64,000 nt of DNA from 630D-37 sp037478835 (GTDB lineage Bacteria > Chloroflexota > Anaerolineae > Anaerolineales > Villigracilaceae), in the NCBI GenBank assembly GCA_037478835.1, contig JBBFLV010000008.1:62001-126000 (forward strand), in the 5' to 3' direction. Positions within the stretch are counted from its first letter, which is position 1; every line of letters begins with the position of its first letter. Shown here piece after piece: positions 24,894 to 32,547 of this stretch. Under the pieces are notes generated by a model, which made no database searches, was not told the DNA's origin, and worked only from the letters and a program-made list of their open reading frames with translations. The translations under genes and the position numbers were made by a program.

Positions 24894-26078
24894 ATGTCAC
24901 GATTGGATTGGATCGAACAAGAGCTCCAAGCCCTCCACGAACAAGGGCTCTATAATCGCATTCGCACCATTCAGTCGCCTCAGGGGGCTTGGCTGAAGGT
25001 GGATGGAAAAGAAGTGCTCAATTTCTGTTCCAACAACTATCTAGGTTTGGCCAATCATCCCCGGCTGGTGGAAGCCGCTCAGCGGGCCGTCGAAAAATAC
25101 GGCGTTGGGCCGGCCGCCGTGCGAAGCATTGCCGGCACGATGGACCTGCACGTGGAGCTCGAACGCCGTCTGGCGGCCTTCAAAGGCGTGGAAGCGGCGA
25201 TCACCTTCCAGAGCGGGTTCAATGCCAATTTGGGCACGATTCCGGCGCTGGTAGGGAAAGAAGATGTCATCTTCTCCGATGAGCTCAATCATGCCAGCAT
25301 CATTGACGGTTGTCGCCTTTCCGGTGCGACCATTGTGCGCTATGCGCACAATAACGTGGCCGATCTCGAACGCGCCATTCAGGAATGGCAGGGAAAGTAT
25401 CGGCGCGCCTTGATCGTCACCGATGGCGTCTTCAGCATGGATGGCGATATCGCACCCTTGCCCGAAATCTATGAGATCGCCCGCCGTTACGATATTTTGC
25501 TGATGGTGGATGATGCCCATGGTGAGGGAGTTCTTGGCCGGGGCGGACGCGGCATCGTGGATCATTTTGACCTTCATGGAAAGGTGGACATCGAAGTAGG
25601 CACTCTCTCCAAAGCCTTCGGCGTGGTGGGAGGCGTCGTTGCCGGCAACGCGCGCATTGTCGAGTGGCTCCGTCAGCGCGGGCGACCGTTCCTATTCTCC
25701 TCGGCGATGACGGTACCGGATGTCGCCGCCTGTTTGGCCGCCTTGGATTTGCTGGAGGAATCTACCTATCTGGTTGAAAAGCTTTGGGAGAATGCCCGCT
25801 ATTTCAAGGCGGAAATGAAGCGGCTGGGCTTCGATACCGGTCAGAGCCAAACCCCGATCACCCCGATCATGCTCGGCGAAGCGCCGCTGGCGCAGGAATT
25901 CAGTCGCCGCTTGTTTGAGGAAGGAGTCTTCGCCATGGCCATCGGCTATCCGACCGTGCCAAAAGGCAAAGCGCGCATTCGGGTCATGATCTCAGCGGCG
26001 CACGAACGGGAAGACCTGGATAAGGGCCTGGAAGCCTTTGCCCGTGTGGGTCGAGCCCTAGGAGTGATTGCCGGATGA
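24894..26078 (+). CDS. kbl: Glycine C-acetyltransferase (2-amino-3-ketobutyrate CoA ligase)
   Basis: A 394-residue PLP enzyme of the alpha-oxoamine synthase family. It cleaves 2-amino-3-oxobutyrate with CoA to glycine and acetyl-CoA, the second step of threonine breakdown. It has FCSNNYLGLANHP, the HNNVADLE region, VDDAHGEGVLGRGGRG and the PLP lysine in GTLSKAFGVVGG (Lys240). Length equals that of E. coli Kbl. Related synthases (BioF, HemA, SPT) are less likely given the N-terminus and KAFGVVGGVVAG context. No threonine dehydrogenase is adjacent; instead the stop overlaps a CoA-ester lyase by 4 nt, suggesting coupled acetyl-CoA metabolism. Confidence 0.93.
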   Translation: MSRLDWIEQELQALHEQGLYNRIRTIQSPQGAWLKVDGKEVLNFCSNNYLGLANHPRLVEAAQRAVEKYGVGPAAVRSIAGTMDLHVELERRLAAFKGVEAAITFQSGFNANLGTIPALVGKEDVIFSDELNHASIIDGCRLSGATIVRYAHNNVADLERAIQEWQGKYRRALIVTDGVFSMDGDIAPLPEIYEIARRYDILLMVDDAHGEGVLGRGGRGIVDHFDLHGKVDIEVGTLSKAFGVVGGVVAGNARIVEWLRQRGRPFLFSSAMTVPDVAACLAALDLLEESTYLVEKLWENARYFKAEMKRLGFDTGQSQTPITPIMLGEAPLAQEFSRRLFEEGVFAMAIGYPTVPKGKARIRVMISAAHEREDLDKGLEAFARVGRALGVIAG

Positions 26079-26959
26079 TCCGCCCGCGTCGTTCCTTGCT
26101 CTACGTCCCAGGCGATGACTGGCGCAAGATCACCAAAGCGGCCACGTTGGGGGTGGATTGCGTCTGTCTGGATATGGAGGATGGTGTTGCCTTAAATCGA
26201 AAGGACGCGGCGCGCACCACCATCCCAAAGGCCTTGGCGGAGCTGGATTTTGGCCGCGCCGAGCGCTTGGTGCGCATAAACGCCATCGGCAGTGGGCTGG
26301 AAGAAGAAGACCTGCAAGCGGCATTGCAGGTGATCCCGGATGGGATCGTTATCCCAAAAGTGGAATCTCCGGAACAATTGGATTGGGCGGAGAAACGCTT
26401 GGCCGAGGAAGAACGCCGGCGCGGCCTACCGCATGGTACCTTGCGGCTCTGGATCGGCATTGAAACGCCGCGCGCGATCTTGAACCTGAGCCAGTTGGCA
26501 GCCCATCCGCGGCTGGAAGTCTTGATCTTCGGCTCGGAAGACCTGGCGGCCGCGCTCGGCGCAACCCGTACCCCCCAAGCTTGGGAAGTTTTCTACGCTC
26601 GGAGTGCCGTTGTGCTGGCTGCGGCCGCTTTCGGCCTGCAGGCCATTGACATGGTCAGCATCGAGCTTCAGGATATGGAACGGGTGCGTGCGGAGGCGAT
26701 CTTCGGCGCTCAGATGGGCTATAGTGGCAAGCAGATCATCCATCCGAATCAAGTTGCCCCGGTTCACGAGGCCTTTACGCCCTCTGCCGAGGCTGTTGCC
26801 CAAGCGCAACGGGTGATCGAGGCCTACGAGGCCCATCTACGGGAAGGCAAAGGGGCGTTTGCTTTGGATGGGAAGATGATCGATCTGCCCCTGGTCAAAG
26901 CCGCCCGCAACGTGCTGGCGCGTGCCGGAATCGGACTTGACCCGAGCTTTTCCGCGTAG
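26075..26959 (+). CDS. HpcH/HpaI-family CoA ester lyase (CitE-like)
   Basis: A 294-residue TIM-barrel lyase of the CitE / malyl-CoA lyase family, which makes or breaks CoA thioesters of 3-hydroxy acids with Mg. It has RRSLLYVPGDD at the N-terminus, CLDMEDGV, WIGIETPRAILN and FGSEDLAAALGATRT (Mg-binding acidic residues), with KQIIHPNQV near the end. The stand-alone form without citrate lyase alpha and gamma subunits suggests malyl- or citramalyl-CoA type substrates. It is translationally coupled to kbl (ATGA overlap). Specific substrate not determinable by eye. Confidence 0.88.
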   Translation: MIRPRRSLLYVPGDDWRKITKAATLGVDCVCLDMEDGVALNRKDAARTTIPKALAELDFGRAERLVRINAIGSGLEEEDLQAALQVIPDGIVIPKVESPEQLDWAEKRLAEEERRRGLPHGTLRLWIGIETPRAILNLSQLAAHPRLEVLIFGSEDLAAALGATRTPQAWEVFYARSAVVLAAAAFGLQAIDMVSIELQDMERVRAEAIFGAQMGYSGKQIIHPNQVAPVHEAFTPSAEAVAQAQRVIEAYEAHLREGKGAFALDGKMIDLPLVKAARNVLARAGIGLDPSFSA

Positions 26960-26968
26960 AATGAGCCC

Positions 26969-28204
26969 ATGCGTATCCGAAGCGTTGTATTTTTGCTGCT
27001 CTTCCTCCTCGCCTGTGCGCCGACTTCCCCTGCGGTGCTTCCAACGCAAACCGCTACGGCCTTGCCGGTGATTCCGAGCCCTGCCGGCTTTACACCCCGG
27101 CCTACCTGTCGTCGCATCGAACTCTGGCCGACGCCAAGGCCGGAGGACCCTTCCCATTACCCTCCGCCGAATGCTACGGATTTTATCCTTGGCCCGGCAG
27201 AGGCGCCTGTCACCTTGCTGTATTATGCCGATTTTCAATGCGCTCCCTGCGCGCAGCTGGCACTGGTGCTACGGCGCATTCAGGCCTCGTATCCGCAACA
27301 GGTGCGCCTGGTTTTCCGCCTCTATCCCTTGCCGGAAAAGTATGACAAGACGCAGCTGGCTTCTATAGCTGCGCTGGCGGCGGCCCGGCAAGGGCGATTT
27401 TGGGAAATGCACGATTGGCTCTATTCCCATCAATCGGATTGGCTTTCGCTTTCGCTGCAAGGATTCGCCGGGCGGTTAGAAGAAGTAGCCCCGACGCTAG
27501 GGTTGGAAGTAGAAGCCTTTCGGCAAGCGCTTCGTGATCCGCAGCTGGTCGCCGAAGTTCAGGCTCGCGTCCCGAGTGCCGAAAGCTCGGTGCTTGTCCC
27601 TTATCTGCCCTTCTTATTTCTCAATGGGCAAATCTACACCGGCCCGCTTTCAGAGCAAGCACTCCGGGATGCAATCGCCCTGATCCTCTTGGGGCAGCGC
27701 CAATTTTCCTGCCCTCCGCAGGTGATCGTGCCCGGGCGCCGCTACGATGCCGTTCTGCAAACCGAAAAGGGGAACATCCGCATTCACTTGCTCCCGGAGA
27801 AAGCGCCGATCGCCGTGAACTCTTTTGTCTTCCTGGCGCGACAGGGCTGGTATGATAACATCACCTTCCACCGCGTCATCCCCGGCTTTGTAGCCCAAAC
27901 CGGCGATCCCAGTGGCACCGGTCAGGGAATACCCGGCTATCTGTTTGTCAACGAAATCGCGGCGGATTTACGCTTCGATCGGCCTGGGATGGTCGGCATG
28001 GCAAATAGCGGCCCGGATACCAACGGCAGCCAGTTTTTTATCACCTATGCCCCTGCCCCCCATCTGGATGGGCATTATACGATCTTCGGCTATGTGGTTG
28101 CCGGAATGGATGTGCTGTTACAATTGACCCCTCGCGATCCCCAGAGCAATCCTTTTGCCCCGCCGGGGGATCGATTGATTCGTGTCACGATCGAGGAGTA
28201 CTGA
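26969..28204 (+). CDS. DsbA-like thioredoxin fused to cyclophilin peptidyl-prolyl isomerase, lipoprotein
   Basis: A 411-residue extracytoplasmic folding factor. The signal peptide ends in LLAC (Cys16). Residues about 70-240 are a DsbA/thioredoxin_4 domain with the active site CAPC (Cys91, Cys94 in YYADFQCAPCAQ). Residues about 260-411 are a cyclophilin domain with FHRVIPGFVAQTGDP, MANSGPDTNGSQFFIT and HLDGHYTIFGYV. It therefore combines disulfide chemistry and proline isomerisation in one membrane-tethered chain. The TGATG overlap couples it to trmI downstream. Both active sites look intact; the fusion is contiguous with no stop or frameshift. Confidence 0.9.
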   Translation: MRIRSVVFLLLFLLACAPTSPAVLPTQTATALPVIPSPAGFTPRPTCRRIELWPTPRPEDPSHYPPPNATDFILGPAEAPVTLLYYADFQCAPCAQLALVLRRIQASYPQQVRLVFRLYPLPEKYDKTQLASIAALAAARQGRFWEMHDWLYSHQSDWLSLSLQGFAGRLEEVAPTLGLEVEAFRQALRDPQLVAEVQARVPSAESSVLVPYLPFLFLNGQIYTGPLSEQALRDAIALILLGQRQFSCPPQVIVPGRRYDAVLQTEKGNIRIHLLPEKAPIAVNSFVFLARQGWYDNITFHRVIPGFVAQTGDPSGTGQGIPGYLFVNEIAADLRFDRPGMVGMANSGPDTNGSQFFITYAPAPHLDGHYTIFGYVVAGMDVLLQLTPRDPQSNPFAPPGDRLIRVTIEEY

Positions 28205-29046
28205 TGTTTACGTATCAACCTGTGGCCCGCGCCGGTGACCTGGCGCAGCTGGTGGGCCTGCGCCATAAACACTTTCTGATCACCCTCACCCCAGGGGCTG
28301 AATTGCACACCCATCGGGGCATCGTTCGTCATGATGACCTGATCGGACGCCCCTGGGGAAGCCACGTTACGACCCATTTGGGAGCGACCTTTTATCTCCT
28401 ACAGCCCTCGCTCGCCGATCTATTGATCGATCTTCCGCGCAATACGCAAATCCTTTACCCGAAAGACATCGGTTTCATTCTTGTCACCATGGGCATCGGG
28501 CCGGGAAAGCGGGTGATCGAGGCCGGAAGCGGCTCCGGCTCGATGACCATTGCTTTGGCCTACGCAGTAGGCCCTCAAGGGAAGGTTTATTCGTATGAAG
28601 TGCGTCCAGAAATGCAGGCTTTGGCGCGGAAAAATGTAACTCGGCTTGGCTTGGCGGAGCGCGTGGAATTCAAATTGCGCGACTTAGCCGAAGGTTGTGA
28701 TGAAACCGATGCCGAGGCCTTTTTCTTGGATGTGCCAAATCCGTGGGATTACATCCGGCAGGTGCGGGCGGCTCTCCAGCCGGGTGGCTTTTTCGGCTCC
28801 CTGGTGCCGACCACGAATCAGGTGGTGCAATTGCTGGATGCCTTGCGCCGCGAGGGATTTGCCTTCCTCGAAGTTTGCGAAATCCTATTGCGCTATTACA
28901 AAGCGGAGCCCCAGCGCCTGCGCCCCACCGATCGCATGGTGGCGCACACCGGTTATCTGGTCTTCGCTCGGAAGGTGATGGCTGAGGGGAGTAAGCCTAT
29001 CAACGAAGACGAAACGGATGCAGATGAACTTGGCCCGGAGGAGTGA
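28204..29046 (+). CDS. trmI: tRNA (adenine-N1)-methyltransferase TrmI
   Basis: A 280-residue SAM-dependent enzyme that methylates A58 (and in some archaea A57) of tRNA, an adaptation common in thermophiles and Actinobacteria. A small N-terminal beta domain is followed by the Rossmann fold with VIEAGSGSGSMTIALA (SAM site) and FLDVPNPWDY (catalytic Asp loop), and a C-terminal RMVAHTGYLVFARK. Length fits TrmI. Its ATG overlaps the upstream stop codon. Confidence 0.92.
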   Translation: MFTYQPVARAGDLAQLVGLRHKHFLITLTPGAELHTHRGIVRHDDLIGRPWGSHVTTHLGATFYLLQPSLADLLIDLPRNTQILYPKDIGFILVTMGIGPGKRVIEAGSGSGSMTIALAYAVGPQGKVYSYEVRPEMQALARKNVTRLGLAERVEFKLRDLAEGCDETDAEAFFLDVPNPWDYIRQVRAALQPGGFFGSLVPTTNQVVQLLDALRREGFAFLEVCEILLRYYKAEPQRLRPTDRMVAHTGYLVFARKVMAEGSKPINEDETDADELGPEE

Positions 29047-29170
29047 AGATCGATCCCTTGCCTCGGTTACGTCTACGGTCCACGCCCGATCACCTTCCAC
29101 GATTACCGGCCTCCTATGCCAATTTGCGCACCCGAGCTTATTCCGCAGAAGTTGATAGTTCCTGATAGTC

Positions 29171-29214
29171 TCCTTTCGTAGAATAAGCCACAGAAATCTG
29201 GTCTACGAAAGGAG
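29171..29214 (+). promoter_or_regulatory. 5' leader hairpin that would sequester the ribosome site
   Basis: A perfect 12-bp inverted repeat (TCCTTTCGTAGA 29171-29182, TCTACGAAAGGA 29202-29213) with a 19-nt loop. Its 3' arm contains the Shine-Dalgarno AAAGGAG of the next gene, 11 nt before the ATG. Folding would hide the ribosome site. Confidence 0.6.
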
Positions 29215-29225
29215 TGAATTGACTT

Positions 29226-29633
29226 ATGGAGATTCCGCGTCATTGGAGATTGAAGAAACAGCGCTATGGCCTGGTCGGCGAAGTTTGCCCCCATTGTGAG
29301 GCGAAGATTTTCCCGCCGCGCGATGTTTGCCCGAGCTGCGGCGGCGAGGCCCGTGAACTCTACACCTTTAGCGGTCGTGGGGAGGTCTATTCGTATACCA
29401 CCATTTACGAGGCACCCTCCGGCTTTGAGCAGCAGGTGCCCTATACGGTGGCCTTGATCAAACTGGAAGAAGGCCCTTTGGTCACCGCGCAGTTGACCGA
29501 CGTTTCTCCGCAAGAGGTGCAGATCGGCATGCCGGTCGAGATGGTGACGCGCAAATTGCGCAACGATGGGGACGAACGCGGGCTGATCCTCTACGGTTAC
29601 AAGTTCCGCCCGCGCTTGCAGGAAGTGCAATAG
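29226..29633 (+). CDS. Zn-ribbon OB-fold protein (DUF35 / acyl-CoA-associated)
   Basis: A 135-residue protein. Zinc ribbon Cys21-x2-Cys24 and Cys35-x2-Cys38 (CPHC, CPSC) is followed by an OB-fold with FSGRGEVYSYTTIYEAP, the DUF35 pattern. Family members usually accompany thiolases or HMG-CoA-synthase-like enzymes and help channel acyl-CoA, but no such gene is adjacent. The ATG has an unusual leader hairpin covering its ribosome site. A bidirectional terminator follows. Confidence 0.9.
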   Translation: MEIPRHWRLKKQRYGLVGEVCPHCEAKIFPPRDVCPSCGGEARELYTFSGRGEVYSYTTIYEAPSGFEQQVPYTVALIKLEEGPLVTAQLTDVSPQEVQIGMPVEMVTRKLRNDGDERGLILYGYKFRPRLQEVQ

Positions 29634-29662
29634 CCGACCGAAGGCAACTTGCTCGAAAACAA

Positions 29663-29703
29663 AAAACGGATGAACGGAGATTGCAAGCCCGCTCATCCGT
29701 TTT
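29663..29703. terminator. Bidirectional terminator-like hairpin
   Basis: Perfect 11-bp stem AAAACGGATGA / TCATCCGTTTT with a 19-nt loop, then GCCTTTTAT on the plus strand. It lies between the converging DUF35 and DUF4013 genes. Confidence 0.75.
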
Positions 29704-29723
29704 GCCTTTTATGGGCACCGGGT

Positions 29724-30440
29724 TTATGGAATCGTGTTGGCCGATGCCGTTTTTGCGGCGAATTGGCCGATCAAATGGTGGATGACGGCGCCCAGGTACA
29801 CACCGGAAGGCAGGAAGAGCAGGATACTGACTACTTGACCGATGCAGGGGATGAAATTCAACACCGTAAAAACGATTGAAAACACAATCGAAATGGCGAA
29901 ACTGATTCCTATGATGCCGAGCCATAGCATGAAGTAGTCACCTGCATTCTGAGAAATCACACGTCGCAGTTCGCCGAAGCGAAAGCAAGCACCAATGGTG
30001 TTGTGCTGTGCATATTGAATGAGGAGGGCCGGCAAGATGAAAGATAGAAAGAGGGAATAGAGTATCAGGAGAAGAACCCCACAAACCAGAAGCAACAAGC
30101 CAACACCGGAGAGGGTGTTAAGGATGTCCTGGTCGACAGAATCGGATAACAATTGGGGCAGAAGAGGGACGGCGAACAGACAAAGCAGAAGAAGCATGGG
30201 CAATCCATAGATCAGTTGGACAATCCACAACATCAGCCCATCCATGAAGTTTTTGCCGATATTATCCCATTCCGGCAGTATCTCACTTTCTCGGCGCATC
30301 AAACGGCGGACAATTTCCACGAAATAACCGGGAAGCGAGAAGTTCAGGATCGGGACGAAGGTGATCACGGTGCCTATGAGCAGCTTGGTGAGCCAGCGAC
30401 GATCCTCAAAGACGTAGGTGATGGCTTTGCCGAAGTCCAT
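29724..30440 (-). CDS. DUF4013 membrane protein
   Basis: A 238-residue integral membrane protein with about five hydrophobic segments. The N-terminus (DFGKAITYVFEDRRWLTKLLIG) and the loop LPGYFVEIVRRLMRRESEILPEWDN match the DUF4013 pattern. Function is unknown. AAGGAGG lies 6-8 nt before the ATG. It follows the DUF4870 gene on the same strand, separated by two hairpins, and both families recur near each other in Chloroflexota-type genomes (recalled, not checked). Confidence 0.85.
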   Translation of the reverse strand: MDFGKAITYVFEDRRWLTKLLIGTVITFVPILNFSLPGYFVEIVRRLMRRESEILPEWDNIGKNFMDGLMLWIVQLIYGLPMLLLLCLFAVPLLPQLLSDSVDQDILNTLSGVGLLLLVCGVLLLILYSLFLSFILPALLIQYAQHNTIGACFRFGELRRVISQNAGDYFMLWLGIIGISFAISIVFSIVFTVLNFIPCIGQVVSILLFLPSGVYLGAVIHHLIGQFAAKTASANTIP

Positions 30441-30471
30441 TTTGTCCTCCTTGGATTAGAAAAAAGTTCTC

Positions 30472-30500
30472 CCTGACAACTCCGTTGTTGTGTTGTCAGG
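30472..30500 (-). other. Inverted repeat upstream of the DUF4013 gene
   Basis: CCTGACAAC / GTTGTCAGG, 9 bp with an 11-nt loop, ending 32 nt before the start codon. It could be an operator or a leader hairpin. Confidence 0.45.
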
Positions 30501-30526
30501 CGAAAAGTGCTGAAGGATATTACGAA

Positions 30527-30558
30527 GAGGGTGAAAGGCCTCGAAACCTTTCACCCTC
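30527..30558 (-). terminator. Hairpin after the DUF4870 gene
   Basis: Perfect 12-bp stem GAGGGTGAAAGG / CCTTTCACCCTC with an 8-nt loop, 7 nt beyond the DUF4870 stop. The downstream T-run on the minus strand is weak (TTCGTAAT), so partial termination or RNA end protection is likely. Confidence 0.6.
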
Positions 30559-30564
30559 CTTGTG

Positions 30565-30894
30565 TTATGCCCAGCCCTGATTCTTAATGAAGTTACTCAG
30601 CCAGGGGATCTGGACGTACTCTCCCTGGTAGGCCTTATATGCCCAGTAAAGGAAGACCAGCCAGACGAGAGGGAAGCAGAGACCACCGAAACCGAATGTT
30701 ATCGTTGTGATGACGATACCCAAGATGAAGACCACCACGCTGGCGACGATGGACTGGACCGCATGGTACTTGATGAACGGACGCGTCTTTTTGTCCTCCA
30801 GGAGCAGTACGATGATCCCCACAATGGGGGCAAAGACGTAGGAGAGGGCCGACCAGAGCTTATCATCACTGGTGATCGAAGGATATTCCGACAT
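30565..30894 (-). CDS. DUF4870 membrane protein
   Basis: A 109-residue protein with the DUF4870 pattern: an N-terminal DDKLWSALSYVFAPIVGIIV helix, a charged loop DKKTRPFIKYHAVQS, then two hydrophobic segments separated by a Gly turn (TFGFGG). Function unknown. AAGGAGG lies 8 nt upstream of the ATG, and an extended -10 promoter element precedes it. Confidence 0.9.
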   Translation of the reverse strand: MSEYPSITSDDKLWSALSYVFAPIVGIIVLLLEDKKTRPFIKYHAVQSIVASVVVFILGIVITTITFGFGGLCFPLVWLVFLYWAYKAYQGEYVQIPWLSNFIKNQGWA

Positions 30895-30927
30895 ACTACT
30901 ACCTCCTTGGCGAATAGGATTTGAATC

Positions 30928-30936
30928 AGTATATCA
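30928..30936 (-). promoter_or_regulatory. Extended -10 promoter of the DUF4870 gene
   Basis: TGATATACT on the minus strand (TGn extension plus TATACT), about 33 nt before the start codon. The -35 is weak, as expected for extended -10 promoters. Confidence 0.5.
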
Positions 30937-31029
30937 CGAAATTGGCTCAAGTATATCCCCCGATCTTCCTATTCAATGCTTCTGCTACTTAAAGCCAGAG
31001 TTATAAATTCCGGCGGCAGAGGCCTTCGG

Positions 31030-31063
31030 TAGACCGTGGACCGTAGACAATGGACGGCAATGG
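31030..31063. repeat. Heptanucleotide tandem repeat
   Basis: Four to five 7-bp units (TAGACCG TGGACCG TAGACAA TGGACGG) of the dispersed family, between the DUF4870 gene and the end of the LysM gene. Confidence 0.65.
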
Positions 31064-31088
31064 AATTTGGAGAGCAACTTCTTGATTC

Positions 31089-31910
31089 TCATTTACGCCG
31101 AGCAAGGCGTTGAGCATAGCGCCGTTCGCGCTCCATGCGCCAGGAATACCAGGCCAGGCCCAATCCGCTTAGCAGGAGCAGCCCGCCCACTACACCCAGC
31201 CATGGAGTGGTGTTTGTTTGTGGTGCAGGGGTTTCGGCAGGTTCAAGGGGCGTGGTGCGTTTTTGACCACCAAATGCGATCGAGACGCTTTCCCCAGGGG
31301 CTATGGTCAAGCGATAGGTCGTTTGCGTCGTCGGATTGTAGCCATCCGGCAAGCCAATGTTGATGGTGTATTCACTGGCCGGCACATCGGAGAAACAAAC
31401 GGGCTCGCTGCCGGCCGGCATTTGACGATTTTCGGAGAACATGCCGTTCAGATCGGTCACGCTGATCGCGCTACCGGCCACGGCCACTTCGGTTTCCTGG
31501 CGCAAGGCATCCCCGTTGACGTCCTCATAGACCAGCACGCAGATCTCGGTTGTGCCGGAGATCGGGGTTGGGGTAACCGTAGGAGGTTCAGGCGTTGGGG
31601 ATGGGCCGCTTGTTGGTGTGGTAAGCGCCGGCCCGCCGATGCCGATAAAGAGCACCTGCCCCGGTTGTAATACACATGCCTCGTCGAGGTTGTTCAGCGC
31701 GCGCAATTGGGTGAGCGTCAGGCCATGCCGCTCGGCAACTGAGAGGCAGACATCGCCTGGCTGCACAATGTAAAGGATTCGACCATCGGGACCGGGGGTA
31801 GGCGTGGAATAGGGTTGCTGGGATGAAGGGGCCGCAATGACGTTATGAACCAGCAGGACAAAACCGAGCAATCCGGTGAAGACAAATAGAGGAATGGCAA
31901 AGCGTTTCAT
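31089..31910 (-). CDS. LysM and SdrD/SpaA-like domain surface protein
   Basis: A 273-residue cell-surface protein. An N-terminal hydrophobic segment (residues 5-26) acts as signal or anchor. A LysM domain follows (YIVQPGDVCLSVAERHGLTL through LQPGQVLFIG, about 48-92) that should bind peptidoglycan. After a Thr/Pro linker comes an Ig-like SdrD-B/SpaA-type domain (VYEDVNGDALRQETE, about 125-220). A C-terminal membrane helix (WLGVVGGLLLLSGLGLAWY) with a basic tail ends it. A TATAAT lies 7 nt before the ATG with no room for a ribosome site, so translation may be leaderless. Confidence 0.85.
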   Translation of the reverse strand: MKRFAIPLFVFTGLLGFVLLVHNVIAAPSSQQPYSTPTPGPDGRILYIVQPGDVCLSVAERHGLTLTQLRALNNLDEACVLQPGQVLFIGIGGPALTTPTSGPSPTPEPPTVTPTPISGTTEICVLVYEDVNGDALRQETEVAVAGSAISVTDLNGMFSENRQMPAGSEPVCFSDVPASEYTINIGLPDGYNPTTQTTYRLTIAPGESVSIAFGGQKRTTPLEPAETPAPQTNTTPWLGVVGGLLLLSGLGLAWYSWRMERERRYAQRLARRK

Positions 31911-31917
31911 ATCGAAA

Positions 31918-31923
31918 ATTATA
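31918..31923 (-). promoter_or_regulatory. -10 element abutting the LysM gene start (leaderless arrangement)
   Basis: TATAAT on the minus strand with 7 nt to the ATG at 31910. The -35 at 17 nt (TAGCCG) is poor. Transcription would begin at or next to the start codon. Confidence 0.5.
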
Positions 31924-32073
31924 ACCTGTCGCCGCCTTTTCGGCTACTTTATGTAGTTACGTGGCACGGGATTCGTTTCGGAGAATTCGGATTCAAAGCC
32001 GAGAATCGGCGTGCTTTCGTAGAGTTGCACCTTAAAACGTTGAAAATCTTTAATGATAGTGAGCGCGGTTTCC

Positions 32074-32102
32074 TTGAAACAAATCGAATGGCATGATATA
32101 AT
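32074..32102 (+). promoter_or_regulatory. Promoter of rplS
   Basis: TTGAAA (32074-32079), 17-nt spacer, TATAAT (32097-32102). The start near 32109 leaves a leader of about 58 nt before rplS. Confidence 0.75.
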
Positions 32103-32166
32103 CCAGCCCCGCTTCAGGCATTGAAAATTCCAAGCCATCATGATTTTGAAAGAGAGGACGTAAACG

Positions 32167-32514
32167 ATGAGCGATTTGTTGAAAGCCGTGGAAATGCCCG
32201 TCAATCCAAATATCCCGGATCTGCGCCCTGGGGATACGGTGAACGTTTTTCTGCGCATTATGGAAGGTGGACGAGAGCGCGTCCAGGAATTTCGTGGTAT
32301 GGTCATTCGTCTGCGCAAGGGAGGCAATGAGGCGTCTTTCACCGTGCGGCGGATCGCCAGCAACGGCATCGGTGTAGAGCGCACTTTCCTTCTTCGTTCA
32401 CCGCGCATCGAAAAGGTCGTGATCGAGCGTCGGGCCAAAGTACGCCGCGCCCAGCTCTACTTTATGCGCGAACGCACCGGCAAGGCCGCCCGATTGAAGG
32501 AAAAGTTCGATTAG
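32167..32514 (+). CDS. rplS: 50S ribosomal protein L19
   Basis: A 115-residue ribosomal protein at the 30S-50S interface. Conserved blocks are present: PDLRPGDTVNVFLRI, RVQEFRGMVIRLRKG, FTVRRIASNGIGVERTFLL and the C-terminal VRRAQLYFMRERTGKAARL. Length is normal. It has its own promoter and stands apart from the usual rpsP-trmD neighbours. Confidence 0.97.
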   Translation: MSDLLKAVEMPVNPNIPDLRPGDTVNVFLRIMEGGRERVQEFRGMVIRLRKGGNEASFTVRRIASNGIGVERTFLLRSPRIEKVVIERRAKVRRAQLYFMRERTGKAARLKEKFD

Positions 32515-32547
32515 TGGCTCTAGGCATGGTGCGGCTCTTCTAGCGCA

